Positions 7,605 to 17,321 of a DNA stretch of 64,000 nucleotides are shown here, in pieces. The notes beneath the pieces are model-generated. The model did not search any database. It had not been told where the DNA came from and saw nothing but the letters and a program-made list of their open reading frames with translations. The position numbers and the translations under genes are program-made. Numbering within the stretch: position 1 is the stretch's first letter; the number at the start of each line of letters is the position of its first letter. The stretch comes from Mesorhizobium plurifarium (GTDB taxonomy: Bacteria > Pseudomonadota > Alphaproteobacteria > Rhizobiales > Rhizobiaceae), in NCBI GenBank assembly GCA_000824785.1, contig CCNB01000009.1, positions 68,057-132,056 of the forward strand. The letters are read 5' to 3'.

Positions 7605-9530
7605 TCAGCTCGTATGTGCGACGAGCTTGTCCACCGTCTCGGGGAAAAAGTCGGGCGCCGATCGCCGCTTGCCGAACATCATGTCGTACTGGATGAGGCG
7701 GAAATCGTTGATCTTCGGATCGATCTGCTTTTGCCTCGCCCAGTCCGGCGTCGCTTCGCCCGCGGGCGACAGGAGCAGGTTGCGGTCGACCACCCGGTAA
7801 TGCTCCCGCAGCGCGCCGAGGAAACCGGTGTAATAGGGGTGGGTGATGCCGGCCGTGGTCAGGATGTGGTAGGGCAGGAAGGCCGGGCTGACCGAGCCCA
7901 GGTTCTGCACCGGGCCGGAGCGGTTCGACCAGATGACCAGCGGCGTGTCGTGGTGCTCGAGCGCGGCGTCGCTAGGCTCCTTGCGCGGCGCGACATTGTC
8001 CTTGAGGAAGCCGGTCTCGACATAGACGGGTCCGAGCGGCGGCAGGTGGTCGCCGAAGAAAGCGATGATGGTCGGGCGCTCACGCTTCTTCGCCCAGTCG
8101 ATCAGCCTCTGCAGGCCGCGGTCGGCGTCGGCCGAGCCCTCGGCATAGGAAAGCAGCGATTCCCGCGCCCAGGAACTGATCGGCGCATCGACCGAATGCG
8201 TCGGATTGTAGTAGCGGTAGGGCTCGTAAGGCCCATGGTTCTGCAGGCTGACGGCGAACAGGAACACGGGATCGTCGCTGGCGTCCGCCTCGCGGATGAT
8301 CTCGTCGGTCATCGCCGCGTCGGAAGCCAGCGGCCCGCGCTTTTCCATCGGCGGCAGCGTCTCTTCCGAGCGGAAGTCGTTGAAGCCGAAATCGGCATAG
8401 ACGGCGCCGCGGTTCCAGAACCAGTTGGTGCCGGGATGGATGGCGCGCGCCCGGTAGCCCTCGCTCTTCAGGAAGGTCGCCAGCGAGGGCGTCGGGGTGC
8501 GCACATATTGCTGGTAGGGGATCGAGCCGGCCGGCAGGAAGGCGTTGGAAAAGCCGGTCAGCGCCTCGAACTCGATGTTGGCGGTCATGCCGCCGAATTC
8601 GGGCGAGAACATCGAGCCGGACCGCAAGGCGCGCACTGTCGGGATCGGATCGGGCTTGATGCTGACGCCCGGCAGTTGTGTCGGATCCCAGAAGGATTCG
8701 CTCATCACCACGACGATATCCGGCTTCTCGTCCGGCACCGAAGCGGCGACGTTGGGCCGCTGGATCGCATCCATCGTCTTTTGCGAATAGCCGGGCGGCG
8801 CCGAGACATGCGCCATCGGCACGTTCATCGCGAAGGCGAGCGCAAAGCCGTTGGAGGCGTAGTTCTCCTTCTGGTCCCACATGATCGGGATGATCTGCAG
8901 CCGGTCGCGCGTCCACGAGAAGGTGGCGTAGTCCATGATCGAGACGAAGAAGGCGAGCAGCGGCACGGCAAGCGCCAGCCGCGCCAGGCGGCCCTTGCGG
9001 CTGAGGATCGGCACACGCCGGCGCCAGGTCCGCCAGCAATAGACGAGCAGCGTCAGGCCGCCGATGATGGCCGCGGCCAGCATGATGGCCGTCCACGGCC
9101 GTTCGCGCACCAGAAGCGGCATCAGCGCCACGATCTGGCGGGCAAACAGGAAATCCGTCGGATAGAGCGGATCGCCGAGATAATGCGATTTCTGGTGGCC
9201 GACAAAGGCTAGCGCCAGAGTCAGCGGCGCCACGATCATCAGGCTCTGATGGCTGCGGCCCAATATGGCGTCAAGCCCGACCAGCACCAGCGCGAAGAGG
9301 ATGATGGTGGTCCAGCCCGGCTTAAACGGCTGCAGGAAGAAATCGACCGTGCCGAAGAAATCGCCGCGCACGATCCATTCGATCGCGAAGACAAGCAGGG
9401 CCGCCGCGAGAACTGTAGTCAGGCCATAGCGTACGGTCGGCCAGGTTCGTCCGGGCAGATAGCCGGTGGACGGATCGTCTTCCAAAAAGCCCGGCACGGG
9501 CTTGGCCACGCCTTGTCTGGTCCTTGCCAC
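7605..9530 (-). CDS. LTA synthase-like sulfatase-fold phosphoglycerol transferase
   Basis: About 641 residues. The N-terminus has several membrane helices (about 30-220), followed by a periplasmic alkaline-phosphatase/sulfatase-fold domain. Visible active-site elements are VVVMSESFWDPT (metal-binding Glu), GGMTANIEFEALTG (Thr at about 315, the nucleophile position of LtaS) and FFGDHLPPLG (Asp-His). In Gram-negatives the family (OpgB/MdoB, rhizobial CgmB) adds phosphoglycerol to periplasmic or cyclic glucans; that substrate is an inference. I prefer GTG at 9530, with GGGGGAA 7 nt upstream, over GTG at 9575. Isolated gene. Confidence 0.8.
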   Translation of the reverse strand: MARTRQGVAKPVPGFLEDDPSTGYLPGRTWPTVRYGLTTVLAAALLVFAIEWIVRGDFFGTVDFFLQPFKPGWTTIILFALVLVGLDAILGRSHQSLMIVAPLTLALAFVGHQKSHYLGDPLYPTDFLFARQIVALMPLLVRERPWTAIMLAAAIIGGLTLLVYCWRTWRRRVPILSRKGRLARLALAVPLLAFFVSIMDYATFSWTRDRLQIIPIMWDQKENYASNGFALAFAMNVPMAHVSAPPGYSQKTMDAIQRPNVAASVPDEKPDIVVVMSESFWDPTQLPGVSIKPDPIPTVRALRSGSMFSPEFGGMTANIEFEALTGFSNAFLPAGSIPYQQYVRTPTPSLATFLKSEGYRARAIHPGTNWFWNRGAVYADFGFNDFRSEETLPPMEKRGPLASDAAMTDEIIREADASDDPVFLFAVSLQNHGPYEPYRYYNPTHSVDAPISSWARESLLSYAEGSADADRGLQRLIDWAKKRERPTIIAFFGDHLPPLGPVYVETGFLKDNVAPRKEPSDAALEHHDTPLVIWSNRSGPVQNLGSVSPAFLPYHILTTAGITHPYYTGFLGALREHYRVVDRNLLLSPAGEATPDWARQKQIDPKINDFRLIQYDMMFGKRRSAPDFFPETVDKLVAHTS

Positions 9531-9807
9531 TCTGTTTTCCCCCGGCCCACGCAACACGCCTTCCACGCCCGTCACGCTTCTGTCATCGAAGTGTCACGCA
9601 AAGCTAGCGCCTGTGGCGGAAATAAGAAGAGCCAGCAACCCAAACGTGAGCGGTTTTCATCAGGTGTGATCGCCAAAAAGCCTTTCGGAACAGGCAGTCG
9701 GCAACCTTTTCCGGCCGAATTGCGGATCCAAAGGGCGCCGGCGGGCTTGACTTGGCCGTCCGCCTTGCGCCAGAGGCAGGGAAAAACCAGCCTCTGGAGA
9801 GACTTCA

Positions 9808-10761
9808 ATGGCCGTCGCATTCACCTTTCCGGGACAGGGCAGCCAGGCCGTCGGCATGGGCAAGGACCTCGCCGACCAATTCCCGGAAGCGCGCCGCGTC
9901 TTCGAGGAAGTGGACGCCGCGCTCGGCGAAAAACTGTCGAAACTTATCTGGGAAGGGCCGGAAGAGACGCTGACGCTGACCGCCAACGCCCAGCCGGCGC
10001 TGATGGCGGTGTCGCTGGCGGCGATGCGGGCGCTCGAAGCGCGCGGCTTCTCGCTGAAGGACAAGGTGGCCTATGTCGCCGGCCATTCGCTGGGCGAATA
10101 TTCCGCGCTTGCCGCGGCCGGCTTCGTTTCGGTTGGTGACGCGGCGCGGCTGCTTCGGACCCGCGGCAATGCCATGCAGGCCGCGGTGCCGGCAGGCGAG
10201 GGCGCGATGGCGGCCATCATCGGGCTGGAGCAGGCCGATGTCGAAGCGGCTTGCGCCGAGGCCGCGCTTGGGGTGGACAAAAGCTCCGTCTGCCAGGTCG
10301 CCAACGACAATGGCGGCGGCCAGCTGGTGATTTCGGGTGCCAAGGCGGCGGTCGAACTGGCGGCGAAGCTGTGCACCGAAAAAGGCGCCAAGCGGGCGCT
10401 GATGCTGCAGGTGTCCGCTCCCTTCCACTCGGCGCTGATGACGCCGGCGGCCGACATCATGCGCGAAGCGCTGGCTGGTGTCGCGAAATCGGCGCCCGTG
10501 GTTCCGATCGTCTCCAACGTCACCGTGACCCCGACCCGCGACCCCGACGAGATCGCCCGCCGCCTGGTCGAGCAGGTGGTTGCCCGGGTGCGCTGGCGCG
10601 AGACGGTGGAGTGGTTCGGCGCCAATGGCGTGTCGACGCTTTACGAGGTCGGCGCCGGCAAGGTGCTGTCGGGCCTGGCGCGCCGCATCAACCGCGAGAT
10701 CGCCACCGGCGCCGTCGGCACGGCGGCGGAAGTCGAAGCCGCGCTGACGGCACTTGGCTAA
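9808..10761 (+). CDS. fabD: Malonyl-CoA:ACP transacylase
   Basis: Loads malonyl groups onto ACP for fatty-acid elongation. The 317-residue protein has FTFPGQGSQAVGMG at the start and the catalytic serine in the GHSLGEYSALAAAG motif. The catalytic His lies in PFHSALM, and QVSAPFH and PIVSNVT are conserved context. A GGAGAG site precedes the ATG. First gene of the fabD-fabG-acpP-fabF cluster, separated from fabG by a small unrelated ORF. Confidence 0.97.
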   Translation: MAVAFTFPGQGSQAVGMGKDLADQFPEARRVFEEVDAALGEKLSKLIWEGPEETLTLTANAQPALMAVSLAAMRALEARGFSLKDKVAYVAGHSLGEYSALAAAGFVSVGDAARLLRTRGNAMQAAVPAGEGAMAAIIGLEQADVEAACAEAALGVDKSSVCQVANDNGGGQLVISGAKAAVELAAKLCTEKGAKRALMLQVSAPFHSALMTPAADIMREALAGVAKSAPVVPIVSNVTVTPTRDPDEIARRLVEQVVARVRWRETVEWFGANGVSTLYEVGAGKVLSGLARRINREIATGAVGTAAEVEAALTALG

Positions 10762-10793
10762 GGAGCGCTCGAACGTTACCGATAGGTGTCGAA

Positions 10794-10982
10794 TTGTTCA
10801 CTTCGAAGATTGGTTTAAGCAAAACCGAACGGCTGAACGAGGACTATCGCGTTGCAGCTGAGGTTGTGGAGCGCATTCGGCGCGGTGACGAGGATGTCCT
10901 AAAGGCCGAAGATTTCTGGCGTGGTTTGGATGATTTGACGTATACGGAGCCAGGATCGCCCGCGGCGAATTCGGAAAAATGA
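10794..10982 (+). CDS. Small antitoxin-like protein between fabD and fabG
   Basis: A 62-codon frame from TTG 10794 (TAGGTG upstream) to TGA 10980-10982. The product, with the stretch LNEDYRVAAEVVERIRRGDE and then AEDFWRGLDDL, is charged and helical. It resembles the C-terminal toxin-binding half of short type II antitoxins of the ParD/CopG sort, but has no evident DNA-binding half and no toxin beside it. Its stop lies 10 nt before the fabG ATG and its last codons hold the fabG ribosome binding site. It could be an orphan antitoxin remnant or a coupling leader for fabG. The start is uncertain because no ATG exists in frame. Confidence 0.45.
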   Translation: MFTSKIGLSKTERLNEDYRVAAEVVERIRRGDEDVLKAEDFWRGLDDLTYTEPGSPAANSEK

Positions 10983-10992
10983 GGTTGCAAAA

Positions 10993-11730
10993 ATGTTCGA
11001 ACTGACCGGCCGCAAGGCGCTCGTCACCGGCGCAACGGGTGGCATCGGGGAGGCGATCGCCAGGGTGCTGCACAGCCAGGGCGCCATCGTCGGCCTGCAC
11101 GGTACCCGCGTGGAGAAGCTGGAAGCCCTCGCCGGCGAGTTGGGCGACCGGGTAAAGCTGTTTCCGGCGGATCTGACGAACCGCGACGCGGTCAAGGCGC
11201 TCGGGCAGAAGGCGGAAGCCGACCTCGAAGGCGTCGACATCCTTGTCAACAATGCCGGCATCACCAAGGATGGCTTGTTCGTGCGCATGTCGGACGCCGA
11301 CTGGGACAGCGTGATCGAAGTCAACCTGACCGCCGTGTTCCGGCTCACCCGCGAGCTCACCCATCCGATGATGCGCCGTCGCCATGGCCGCATCATCAAC
11401 ATCACTTCGGTGGTCGGCGTCACCGGCAATCCCGGCCAGACCAATTACTGCGCCTCCAAGGCCGGCATGATCGGCTTCTCCAAATCGCTGGCGCAGGAGA
11501 TCGCCACCCGCAACATCACCGTCAACTGCGTCGCTCCGGGCTTCATCGAATCGGCCATGACCGACAAGCTCAACGACAAGCAGAAAGAGACGATCATGGC
11601 CGCGATCCCGACAAGGCGCATGGGCACCAGCGCCGAGATTGCGTCCGCCGTCGCCTATCTTGCTTCCAATGAAGCAGCTTACGTCACCGGCCAGACCATT
11701 CATGTGAATGGCGGCATGGCGATGATCTAG
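10993..11730 (+). CDS. fabG: 3-oxoacyl-ACP reductase
   Basis: NADPH-dependent ketoreductase of type II fatty-acid synthesis. The 245-residue SDR has the Rossmann motif TGATGGIGEAIA and NNAG. The catalytic residues are Ser in NITSVVG with Tyr and Lys in NYCASKAG, and the protein ends with the FabG-typical VTGQTIHVNGGMAMI. GAGG precedes the ATG and overlaps the end of the upstream small ORF. In order with fabD, acpP and fabF. Confidence 0.96.
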   Translation: MFELTGRKALVTGATGGIGEAIARVLHSQGAIVGLHGTRVEKLEALAGELGDRVKLFPADLTNRDAVKALGQKAEADLEGVDILVNNAGITKDGLFVRMSDADWDSVIEVNLTAVFRLTRELTHPMMRRRHGRIINITSVVGVTGNPGQTNYCASKAGMIGFSKSLAQEIATRNITVNCVAPGFIESAMTDKLNDKQKETIMAAIPTRRMGTSAEIASAVAYLASNEAAYVTGQTIHVNGGMAMI

Positions 11731-11936
11731 GGCGATCTGGAGCGCCGGGCGCCTGTGAAAACAGCCAATTCGGCTTGGACGCCCGTCATTTTTCGTGTAA
11801 TGCGGCCCGCAACCCGGCGGTTCGGGCAAAAACCGGTCCTGTGGCGTTGCGTTGCCCGCAAGACCATCTTTCAGCTTGATTAGCGGCATTCCGCCCGCTA
11901 ACGAAGATAGACAACATAAGACGAGGATTGCCCCAA

Positions 11937-12173
11937 ATGAGTGACACCGCAGAGCGCGTCAAGAAGATCGTCATCGAGCATCTCGGCGTCGATGCCGACA
12001 AGGTGACGGAGCAGGCGAGCTTCATCGACGATCTGGGCGCGGACAGCCTCGACACGGTCGAACTCGTCATGGCGTTCGAAGAAGAATTCGGCGTCGAAAT
12101 TCCAGACGATGCCGCCGAGACCATCCTGACCGTCGGCGATGCCGTGAAGTATATCGACAAGGCCTCGGCCTGA
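11937..12173 (+). CDS. acpP: Acyl carrier protein
   Basis: A 78-residue acidic four-helix carrier. The serine of the [14 protein letters not shown] motif receives the 4'-phosphopantetheine arm. The ATG at 11937 ([19 protein letters not shown]) is the family start with GAGGA upstream; an in-frame start 9 nt earlier is unlikely. A 205-nt gap after fabG suggests its own promoter, as is usual for this abundant protein. fabF follows after 34 nt. Confidence 0.98.
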   Translation: MSDTAERVKKIVIEHLGVDADKVTEQASFIDDLGADSLDTVELVMAFEEEFGVEIPDDAAETILTVGDAVKYIDKASA

Positions 12174-12207
12174 GTTCTTTCGCGGGCATCACCGGGGAGG
12201 ACCTGCG

Positions 12208-13470
12208 ATGAGGCGTGTCGTCGTCACGGGCCTTGGCCTGCTTTCGCCGTTCGGCATGGGCTTTGAGCACAGCTGGCGGGAATTGCTCTCCGGCCGCAGC
12301 GCCTGCCGCCGCGTCACCGAATTCGAGGTGGACGATCTTGCCTGCAAGATCGCCCACATCATTCCGCGCGGCGACGGCTCGAATGGAACCTTCAATCCGG
12401 AGGCCGTGCTCGAGCCGAAGGAATTGCGCAAGATCGGCGACTTCATCCTTTACGGCATCGCGGCCGCCGACGAGGCGCTGGCCGATTCCGGCTGGAAGCC
12501 CGAAACACATGAGGACCAGTGCGCCACCGGCGTGCTGATCGGCTCCGGCATCGGCGGCATCGACGGCATCGCCGAAAACGCGATGATCCTGAAGGATCGC
12601 GGCCCGCGCCGCATCAGTCCCTTCTTCATCCCCGGACAGATCATCAACCTGGTTTCGGGCCAGGTTTCCATCCGTCACGGCTTGAAAGGCCCGAACCATG
12701 CGGTGGTCACCGCCTGCTCGACCGGCGCGCATGCCATCGGCGACGCGGCCCGGCTGATCATGTGGGGCGATGCCGACGTCATGGTGGCGGGCGGCGCCGA
12801 AGCGCCGATCACCAGGCTGTCGATCGCCGGCTTCGCCGCCTGCCGCGCGCTCTCCACCGAACGCAACGACGCGCCGGAAACCGCTTCGCGTCCCTATGAC
12901 CGCGATCGCGACGGTTTCGTCATGGGCGAGGGCGCCGGCGTCGTCGTGCTGGAAGAGCTCGAGCACGCCAAGGCGCGCGGCGCCAAGATCTATGCGGAAG
13001 TCACCGGCTACGGACTGACCGGCGACGCCTACCACATCACCGCCCCCGCCGAGGACGGCGACGGCGCCTTCCGCTGCATGACGGCGGCGCTGAACCGGGC
13101 GAAGCTTTCGCCGGCCGATGTCGATTACATCAACGCCCATGGCACCTCGACCATGGCCGACACGATCGAGCTTGGCGCGGTCGAGCGGCTGGTCGGCAAT
13201 GCGGCCTCGAAGATTTCGATGTCATCGACAAAGTCGTCCATCGGCCATCTGCTGGGCGCCGCGGGCGCCGCGGAAGCGATCTTCTCGATCCTCGCCATCC
13301 GAGACAATGTTGCGCCCGCCACCATCAATCTCGACAATCCGGAACGCGAGACGGCGATCGACCTCGTGCCGAACAAGCCGCGCCAGCGCCAGATCGACGT
13401 CGCGCTGTCGAACTCCTTCGGGTTCGGCGGCACCAACGCCTCGCTCGTGTTCCAGCGTTATAATGGCTGA
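12208..13470 (+). CDS. fabF: 3-oxoacyl-ACP synthase II (KAS II)
   Basis: Condensing enzyme that elongates acyl-ACP with malonyl-ACP. The 420-residue thiolase-fold protein has its nucleophile Cys in TACSTGAHAIGDAARLI. The two histidines are in INAHGTSTMADTIEL and SSIGHLLGAAGA, with the terminal GFGGTNASLVF loop. GGGGAGG lies just upstream of the ATG. Adjacent to acpP, the usual alphaproteobacterial order. Confidence 0.96.
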   Translation: MRRVVVTGLGLLSPFGMGFEHSWRELLSGRSACRRVTEFEVDDLACKIAHIIPRGDGSNGTFNPEAVLEPKELRKIGDFILYGIAAADEALADSGWKPETHEDQCATGVLIGSGIGGIDGIAENAMILKDRGPRRISPFFIPGQIINLVSGQVSIRHGLKGPNHAVVTACSTGAHAIGDAARLIMWGDADVMVAGGAEAPITRLSIAGFAACRALSTERNDAPETASRPYDRDRDGFVMGEGAGVVVLEELEHAKARGAKIYAEVTGYGLTGDAYHITAPAEDGDGAFRCMTAALNRAKLSPADVDYINAHGTSTMADTIELGAVERLVGNAASKISMSSTKSSIGHLLGAAGAAEAIFSILAIRDNVAPATINLDNPERETAIDLVPNKPRQRQIDVALSNSFGFGGTNASLVFQRYNG

Positions 13471-13627
13471 GTAGCAACCGGAGCAGTCCCACGGAGCGCG
13501 CGCGGTTTCCCCTCCGAATTGCTCAGAGACAGACTAATCGGCAGTCCGCCAACTGCCGTCATTTTTGCCAAATTCGCCCCTAGCTTTTCGACGGGGGATT
13601 CGTTGCAAGATCAGACGGCAGGGCGTC

Positions 13628-14875
13628 ATGAACACTAATCCGAGCGACGGGGAATTCGGACGGCAAGGCACGAAGGGGCCGATCGTGCCGAAGACCGCGG
13701 CCGAGGCGTTGCGTCCGGAAGCCGGCACACCACCGCCGTCGAAGCGTTCGCGCGCCTCGCGCAGCCAGGTCGTCGTGTTCCTGAATTTCTTCCTCTCCTT
13801 GGTCATCCTGGTGGTGCTCGCCTCGGGTGCGGCGCTCTATTTCGGCATGCAGGCTTTCGTCGAACCCGGCCCGTCCGCCAATGGCGACACCTTCATGATC
13901 AAGCCGAACACCGGCGTGCAGGAGATCGCCGACCAGCTCGAGCGCCGCAGCCTGATCAGCGATGCCCGCATCTTCCGGCTCGGCGTGCGCGCCACCGGCA
14001 ACGAATCGGCGCTGAAGGCCGGCGAATATGCCATCAAGCCGCGCGCTTCGATGCGCGACATCATGGAACTCTTCAAGAGCGGCAAGTCGGTGATGTACTC
14101 GCTCACCATTCCCGAAGGGCTGACGGTCGAGCAGGCGCTGCAGCGCGTCGCCGACCAGGAGGCGCTCACCGGCGACATGCCGGCGACCTTGCCGCCGGAG
14201 GGCAGCATCGCCACCGACACGCTGCGCTTCACCCGCGGCGCTACCAGGCAGCAGATGGTCGACAAGCTGATCGCCGACCAAAAGAAGCTGGTCGAAGACG
14301 TCTGGTCGCATCGCGCGCCCGACCTGCCGATCGCCAACATCGATGACTTCGTCACGCTCGCCTCGATCGTAGAGAAGGAAACGGGCAGGAGCGACGAGCG
14401 TTCGCGCGTCGCCGCGGTGTTCCTCAACCGCTTGGCCAAGGGCATGCGGCTGCAGTCTGACCCGACCATCATCTACGGCCTGTTCGGCGGCAAGGGAAAG
14501 CCCGCCGACCGCCCGATCTATCAGTCGGACCTCGACAAGCAGACGCCTTACAACACCTACATGATCAAGGGCCTGCCGCCGACGCCGATCGCCAATCCGG
14601 GCCGTGCGGCGCTCGAAGCGGTCGCCAATCCGTCGAAGACCGACGACCTCTATTTCGTCGCCGACGGCAATGGCGGCCATGTCTTCGCAGCGACGCTCGA
14701 AGAGCATAACCAGAACGTCGCCCGCTACCGGGCGCTGCAGAAGAAGCAGGCGGACGCCGCCGCCAAGGCTTCCGGCCAGACGACGGCGCCGGCCGCTCCC
14801 GATGGCAATGCCGACGGCGGTAACAACAGCGACGGCGGCGAGAATGGCGACGCCGGCGGCGACGCCGCGCAGTAG
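13628..14875 (+). CDS. mltG: Endolytic transglycosylase MltG
   Basis: Inner-membrane lytic transglycosylase that cuts nascent peptidoglycan strands. The 415-residue protein has a cytosolic N-terminus, one membrane helix (VVVFLNFFLSLVILVVLASG, about 40-60), a LysM-like segment and the YceG domain. The catalytic Glu is in LASIVEKETG, with SDPTIIYG and YNTYMIKGLPPTPI downstream. The C-terminal 40 residues are Ala/Gly/Asp/Asn low complexity. ATG 13628 was chosen (GGCAGGG upstream) over the in-frame 13565 start. It lies between fabF and yicC, as in related rhizobia. Confidence 0.94.
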   Translation: MNTNPSDGEFGRQGTKGPIVPKTAAEALRPEAGTPPPSKRSRASRSQVVVFLNFFLSLVILVVLASGAALYFGMQAFVEPGPSANGDTFMIKPNTGVQEIADQLERRSLISDARIFRLGVRATGNESALKAGEYAIKPRASMRDIMELFKSGKSVMYSLTIPEGLTVEQALQRVADQEALTGDMPATLPPEGSIATDTLRFTRGATRQQMVDKLIADQKKLVEDVWSHRAPDLPIANIDDFVTLASIVEKETGRSDERSRVAAVFLNRLAKGMRLQSDPTIIYGLFGGKGKPADRPIYQSDLDKQTPYNTYMIKGLPPTPIANPGRAALEAVANPSKTDDLYFVADGNGGHVFAATLEEHNQNVARYRALQKKQADAAAKASGQTTAPAAPDGNADGGNNSDGGENGDAGGDAAQ

Positions 14876-15011
14876 GCTTGCCGCACGCGTCCTTTGACGC
14901 GGGGCCATATTCATGTTTTGAGGGGGCGCCGGCAGATTGCCGGGCGATTTCTGGGGCGCGCAGCGCACTGGGCCACGCATGCCTGGGCTGCGACAGGGGG
15001 ACGACAGGGCA

Positions 15012-15902
15012 ATGAGCCTGCAGAGCATGACCGGTTTTGCGCGGTCCGCCGCCGAAAGCGATGGCACCTCGATCGCCTGGGAGGTGAAATCGGTGAACGG
15101 CAAGAGCGCCGAGGTGAGGCTGAGGTTGCCGCAGGGCTTCGACCGGCTGGAAACCGGCGTCCGCCAGACCGTTCAGAAGCGCTTCGCGCGCGGCAATTTC
15201 CAGGCGACGCTAACCGTCGGTCGCGCCGCCGCCAGGCAAACCCAGCCGGTGGTCAACGAGGCCTTCCTCAAGGATCTGGCGGGGCTGGCCAAGCGCTTGC
15301 AGGAGCAGTTCGGCACCCAGCCGGCTACCGCTGACGGCCTGCTTTCCCTGCGCGGCGTGCTGGATATTCCCGAGGCCGTCGAGACCGAGGAGGAGCGGGC
15401 CGCCCTTGACGCCGCGATCCTGTCGGCGCTCGAGGCGGCGCTTACCGGGCTGGAGCAGGCGCGCCGAGGCGAGGGCGCGGCACTTGGCGCGCTGCTCGTA
15501 GGCCATATCGACATCATCGAGGCGCTGACGCTGAAGGCGGAGGCCGATCCCTCGCGCGAGCCTGCGGCAATCCGCGAGCGCATCGCCGAGCAGGTGCGTC
15601 TGTTGATGGACGCCTCGGCCAACCTCGATGCTGTCCGGCTGCACCAGGAAGCTGCCTTCCTCGCCACAAAGGCCGACATCCGCGAGGAGATCGACCGGCT
15701 GAAGACGCATGTCGCATCTGCGCGGGCGCTGCTCAAAAGCGGCGGTGCCGTCGGTCGCAAGCTCGATTTTCTCGCGCAGGAATTCAACCGCGAATCGAAT
15801 ACGTTGTGCTCGAAGTCGAACGCCGCCGCGGTGACCGCGATCGGGCTTGAGCTCAAGGCGGTGGTCGACCAGTTTCGCGAGCAGGTCCAGAATCTGGAGT
15901 GA
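15012..15902 (+). CDS. yicC: YicC family endoribonuclease-like protein
   Basis: A 296-residue protein beginning [14 protein letters not shown], with [17 protein letters not shown] and the C-terminal [14 protein letters not shown] motif that define the YicC/YloC family. E. coli YicC has ribonuclease activity. ATG 15012 follows GGGGGAC; the open frame from 14937 has no family match. It is followed 5 nt later by gmk, an old conserved pairing. Confidence 0.94.
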   Translation: MSLQSMTGFARSAAESDGTSIAWEVKSVNGKSAEVRLRLPQGFDRLETGVRQTVQKRFARGNFQATLTVGRAAARQTQPVVNEAFLKDLAGLAKRLQEQFGTQPATADGLLSLRGVLDIPEAVETEEERAALDAAILSALEAALTGLEQARRGEGAALGALLVGHIDIIEALTLKAEADPSREPAAIRERIAEQVRLLMDASANLDAVRLHQEAAFLATKADIREEIDRLKTHVASARALLKSGGAVGRKLDFLAQEFNRESNTLCSKSNAAAVTAIGLELKAVVDQFREQVQNLE

Positions 15903-15907
15903 CGGGA

Positions 15908-16582
<675 letters not shown>

Positions 16583-16607
16583 GGCAGGCCGGACAAGCCG
16601 GATAGCG

Positions 16608-16899
16608 TCAGCTATCTGTACGATCGTCGGGCCACCGCTGTGCTCCGTGAAGCACGCGAAGGATTCGAATCCTGCTCTCGACTAACTGATAGACGCGACA
16701 TATGGCGTGCCCACGATGACAAGCTCTCGTGTTCCTGAGAGTCTGCCGGTACGGCCGCTCTCGGGAAAGTCGCGGAGATGGCCTGTCGCGGTAACAATCC
16801 GCTCATCGATCGCAATTGCGGCGGCAGGGTGTCAGCCTCGATATACGTGAATATCCCGTCGCGATCCGAAAGTGCGAATGCCGACCAGACGATCTTCAA
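16608..16899 (-). pseudogene. ParE/RelE-type toxin, frameshifted
   Basis: The frame starting at 16899 encodes MKIVWSAFALSDRDGIFTYIEAD, a typical ParE toxin N-terminus. It then loses frame at the GAC-ACC-CTG codons, where one base seems to be missing. The middle part (AAAIAIDERIVTATGHLRDF and on to VIVGTPYVA) is in a second frame. The end (YQLVESRIRILRVLHGAQRW, then PDDRTDS) is in a third and stops at 16608-16610. Two indels therefore break a toxin of about 96 residues. The ATG overlaps the antitoxin stop by 4 nt, the normal operon arrangement. Inactivation, or two sequencing errors, are the alternatives. Confidence 0.8.
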
Positions 16900-17204
16900 G
16901 ATTTAGGCTCGTTGATCTTGCGACGCGCTGCAGCGCGTCTTTTAGAGAAATGCGCCTCGACTTGTTCGTCAGGGATGTCGGCTCGGGTGTCGTCCAGTGC
17001 TTCGCGCACTTTGGTGCGAAACCACGCGTCGTACGCCTCGCTATTTGCGAGCAGATCGATGGGCAGCACACCCTCGTTGGCGGTTCGGGTGAGAAGGATC
17101 CGAACCGCATCTGAAACCGTAAGTCCCATACTTTCGAGCACTGCCGAAGCCCGATCACGGATATCAGCATCGATGCGCGTCTGAACGAGTGCGTTCGCTG
17201 GCAT
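16896..17204 (-). CDS. RelB/DinJ family antitoxin
   Basis: A 102-residue protein. Residues 1-50 form the ribbon-helix-helix DNA-binding part of the DinJ type (QTRIDADIRDRASAVLESMG, then LTVSDAVRILL), followed by a charged toxin-binding tail (VREALDDTRADIPDEQVEAHF). AGGAG lies 8 nt before the ATG. It is intact although the overlapping toxin gene downstream is broken, so it would be an orphan regulator. The AT-rich 17210-17250 stretch with ATGCAT is the likely operator/promoter. Confidence 0.85.
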   Translation of the reverse strand: MPANALVQTRIDADIRDRASAVLESMGLTVSDAVRILLTRTANEGVLPIDLLANSEAYDAWFRTKVREALDDTRADIPDEQVEAHFSKRRAAARRKINEPKS

Positions 17205-17321
17205 TGGAAATCTCCTAGATCTTCAATGTAATGCATCTGAATGACAAATGCCAGCCTGCTGCATCGGATCAGTGGACTGATGGAGAAGCTGAGGCGCTGT
17301 GGCTAAGGCGTCCCTAACTGG

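Noticed and set aside
7614..9212. 532-codon plus-strand frame opposite the LTA-synthase-like gene
   Set aside because: Shadow of a well-supported gene; composition is Arg/Gly/Asp-rich and no family motif appears.
13580..15103. 507-codon minus-strand frame opposite mltG
   Set aside because: Antisense shadow of mltG, no motifs.
16601..16616. GATAGC-GTCA-GCTATC hairpin as gmk terminator
   Set aside because: Short stem with no U tract; it overlaps the end of the ParE pseudogene.
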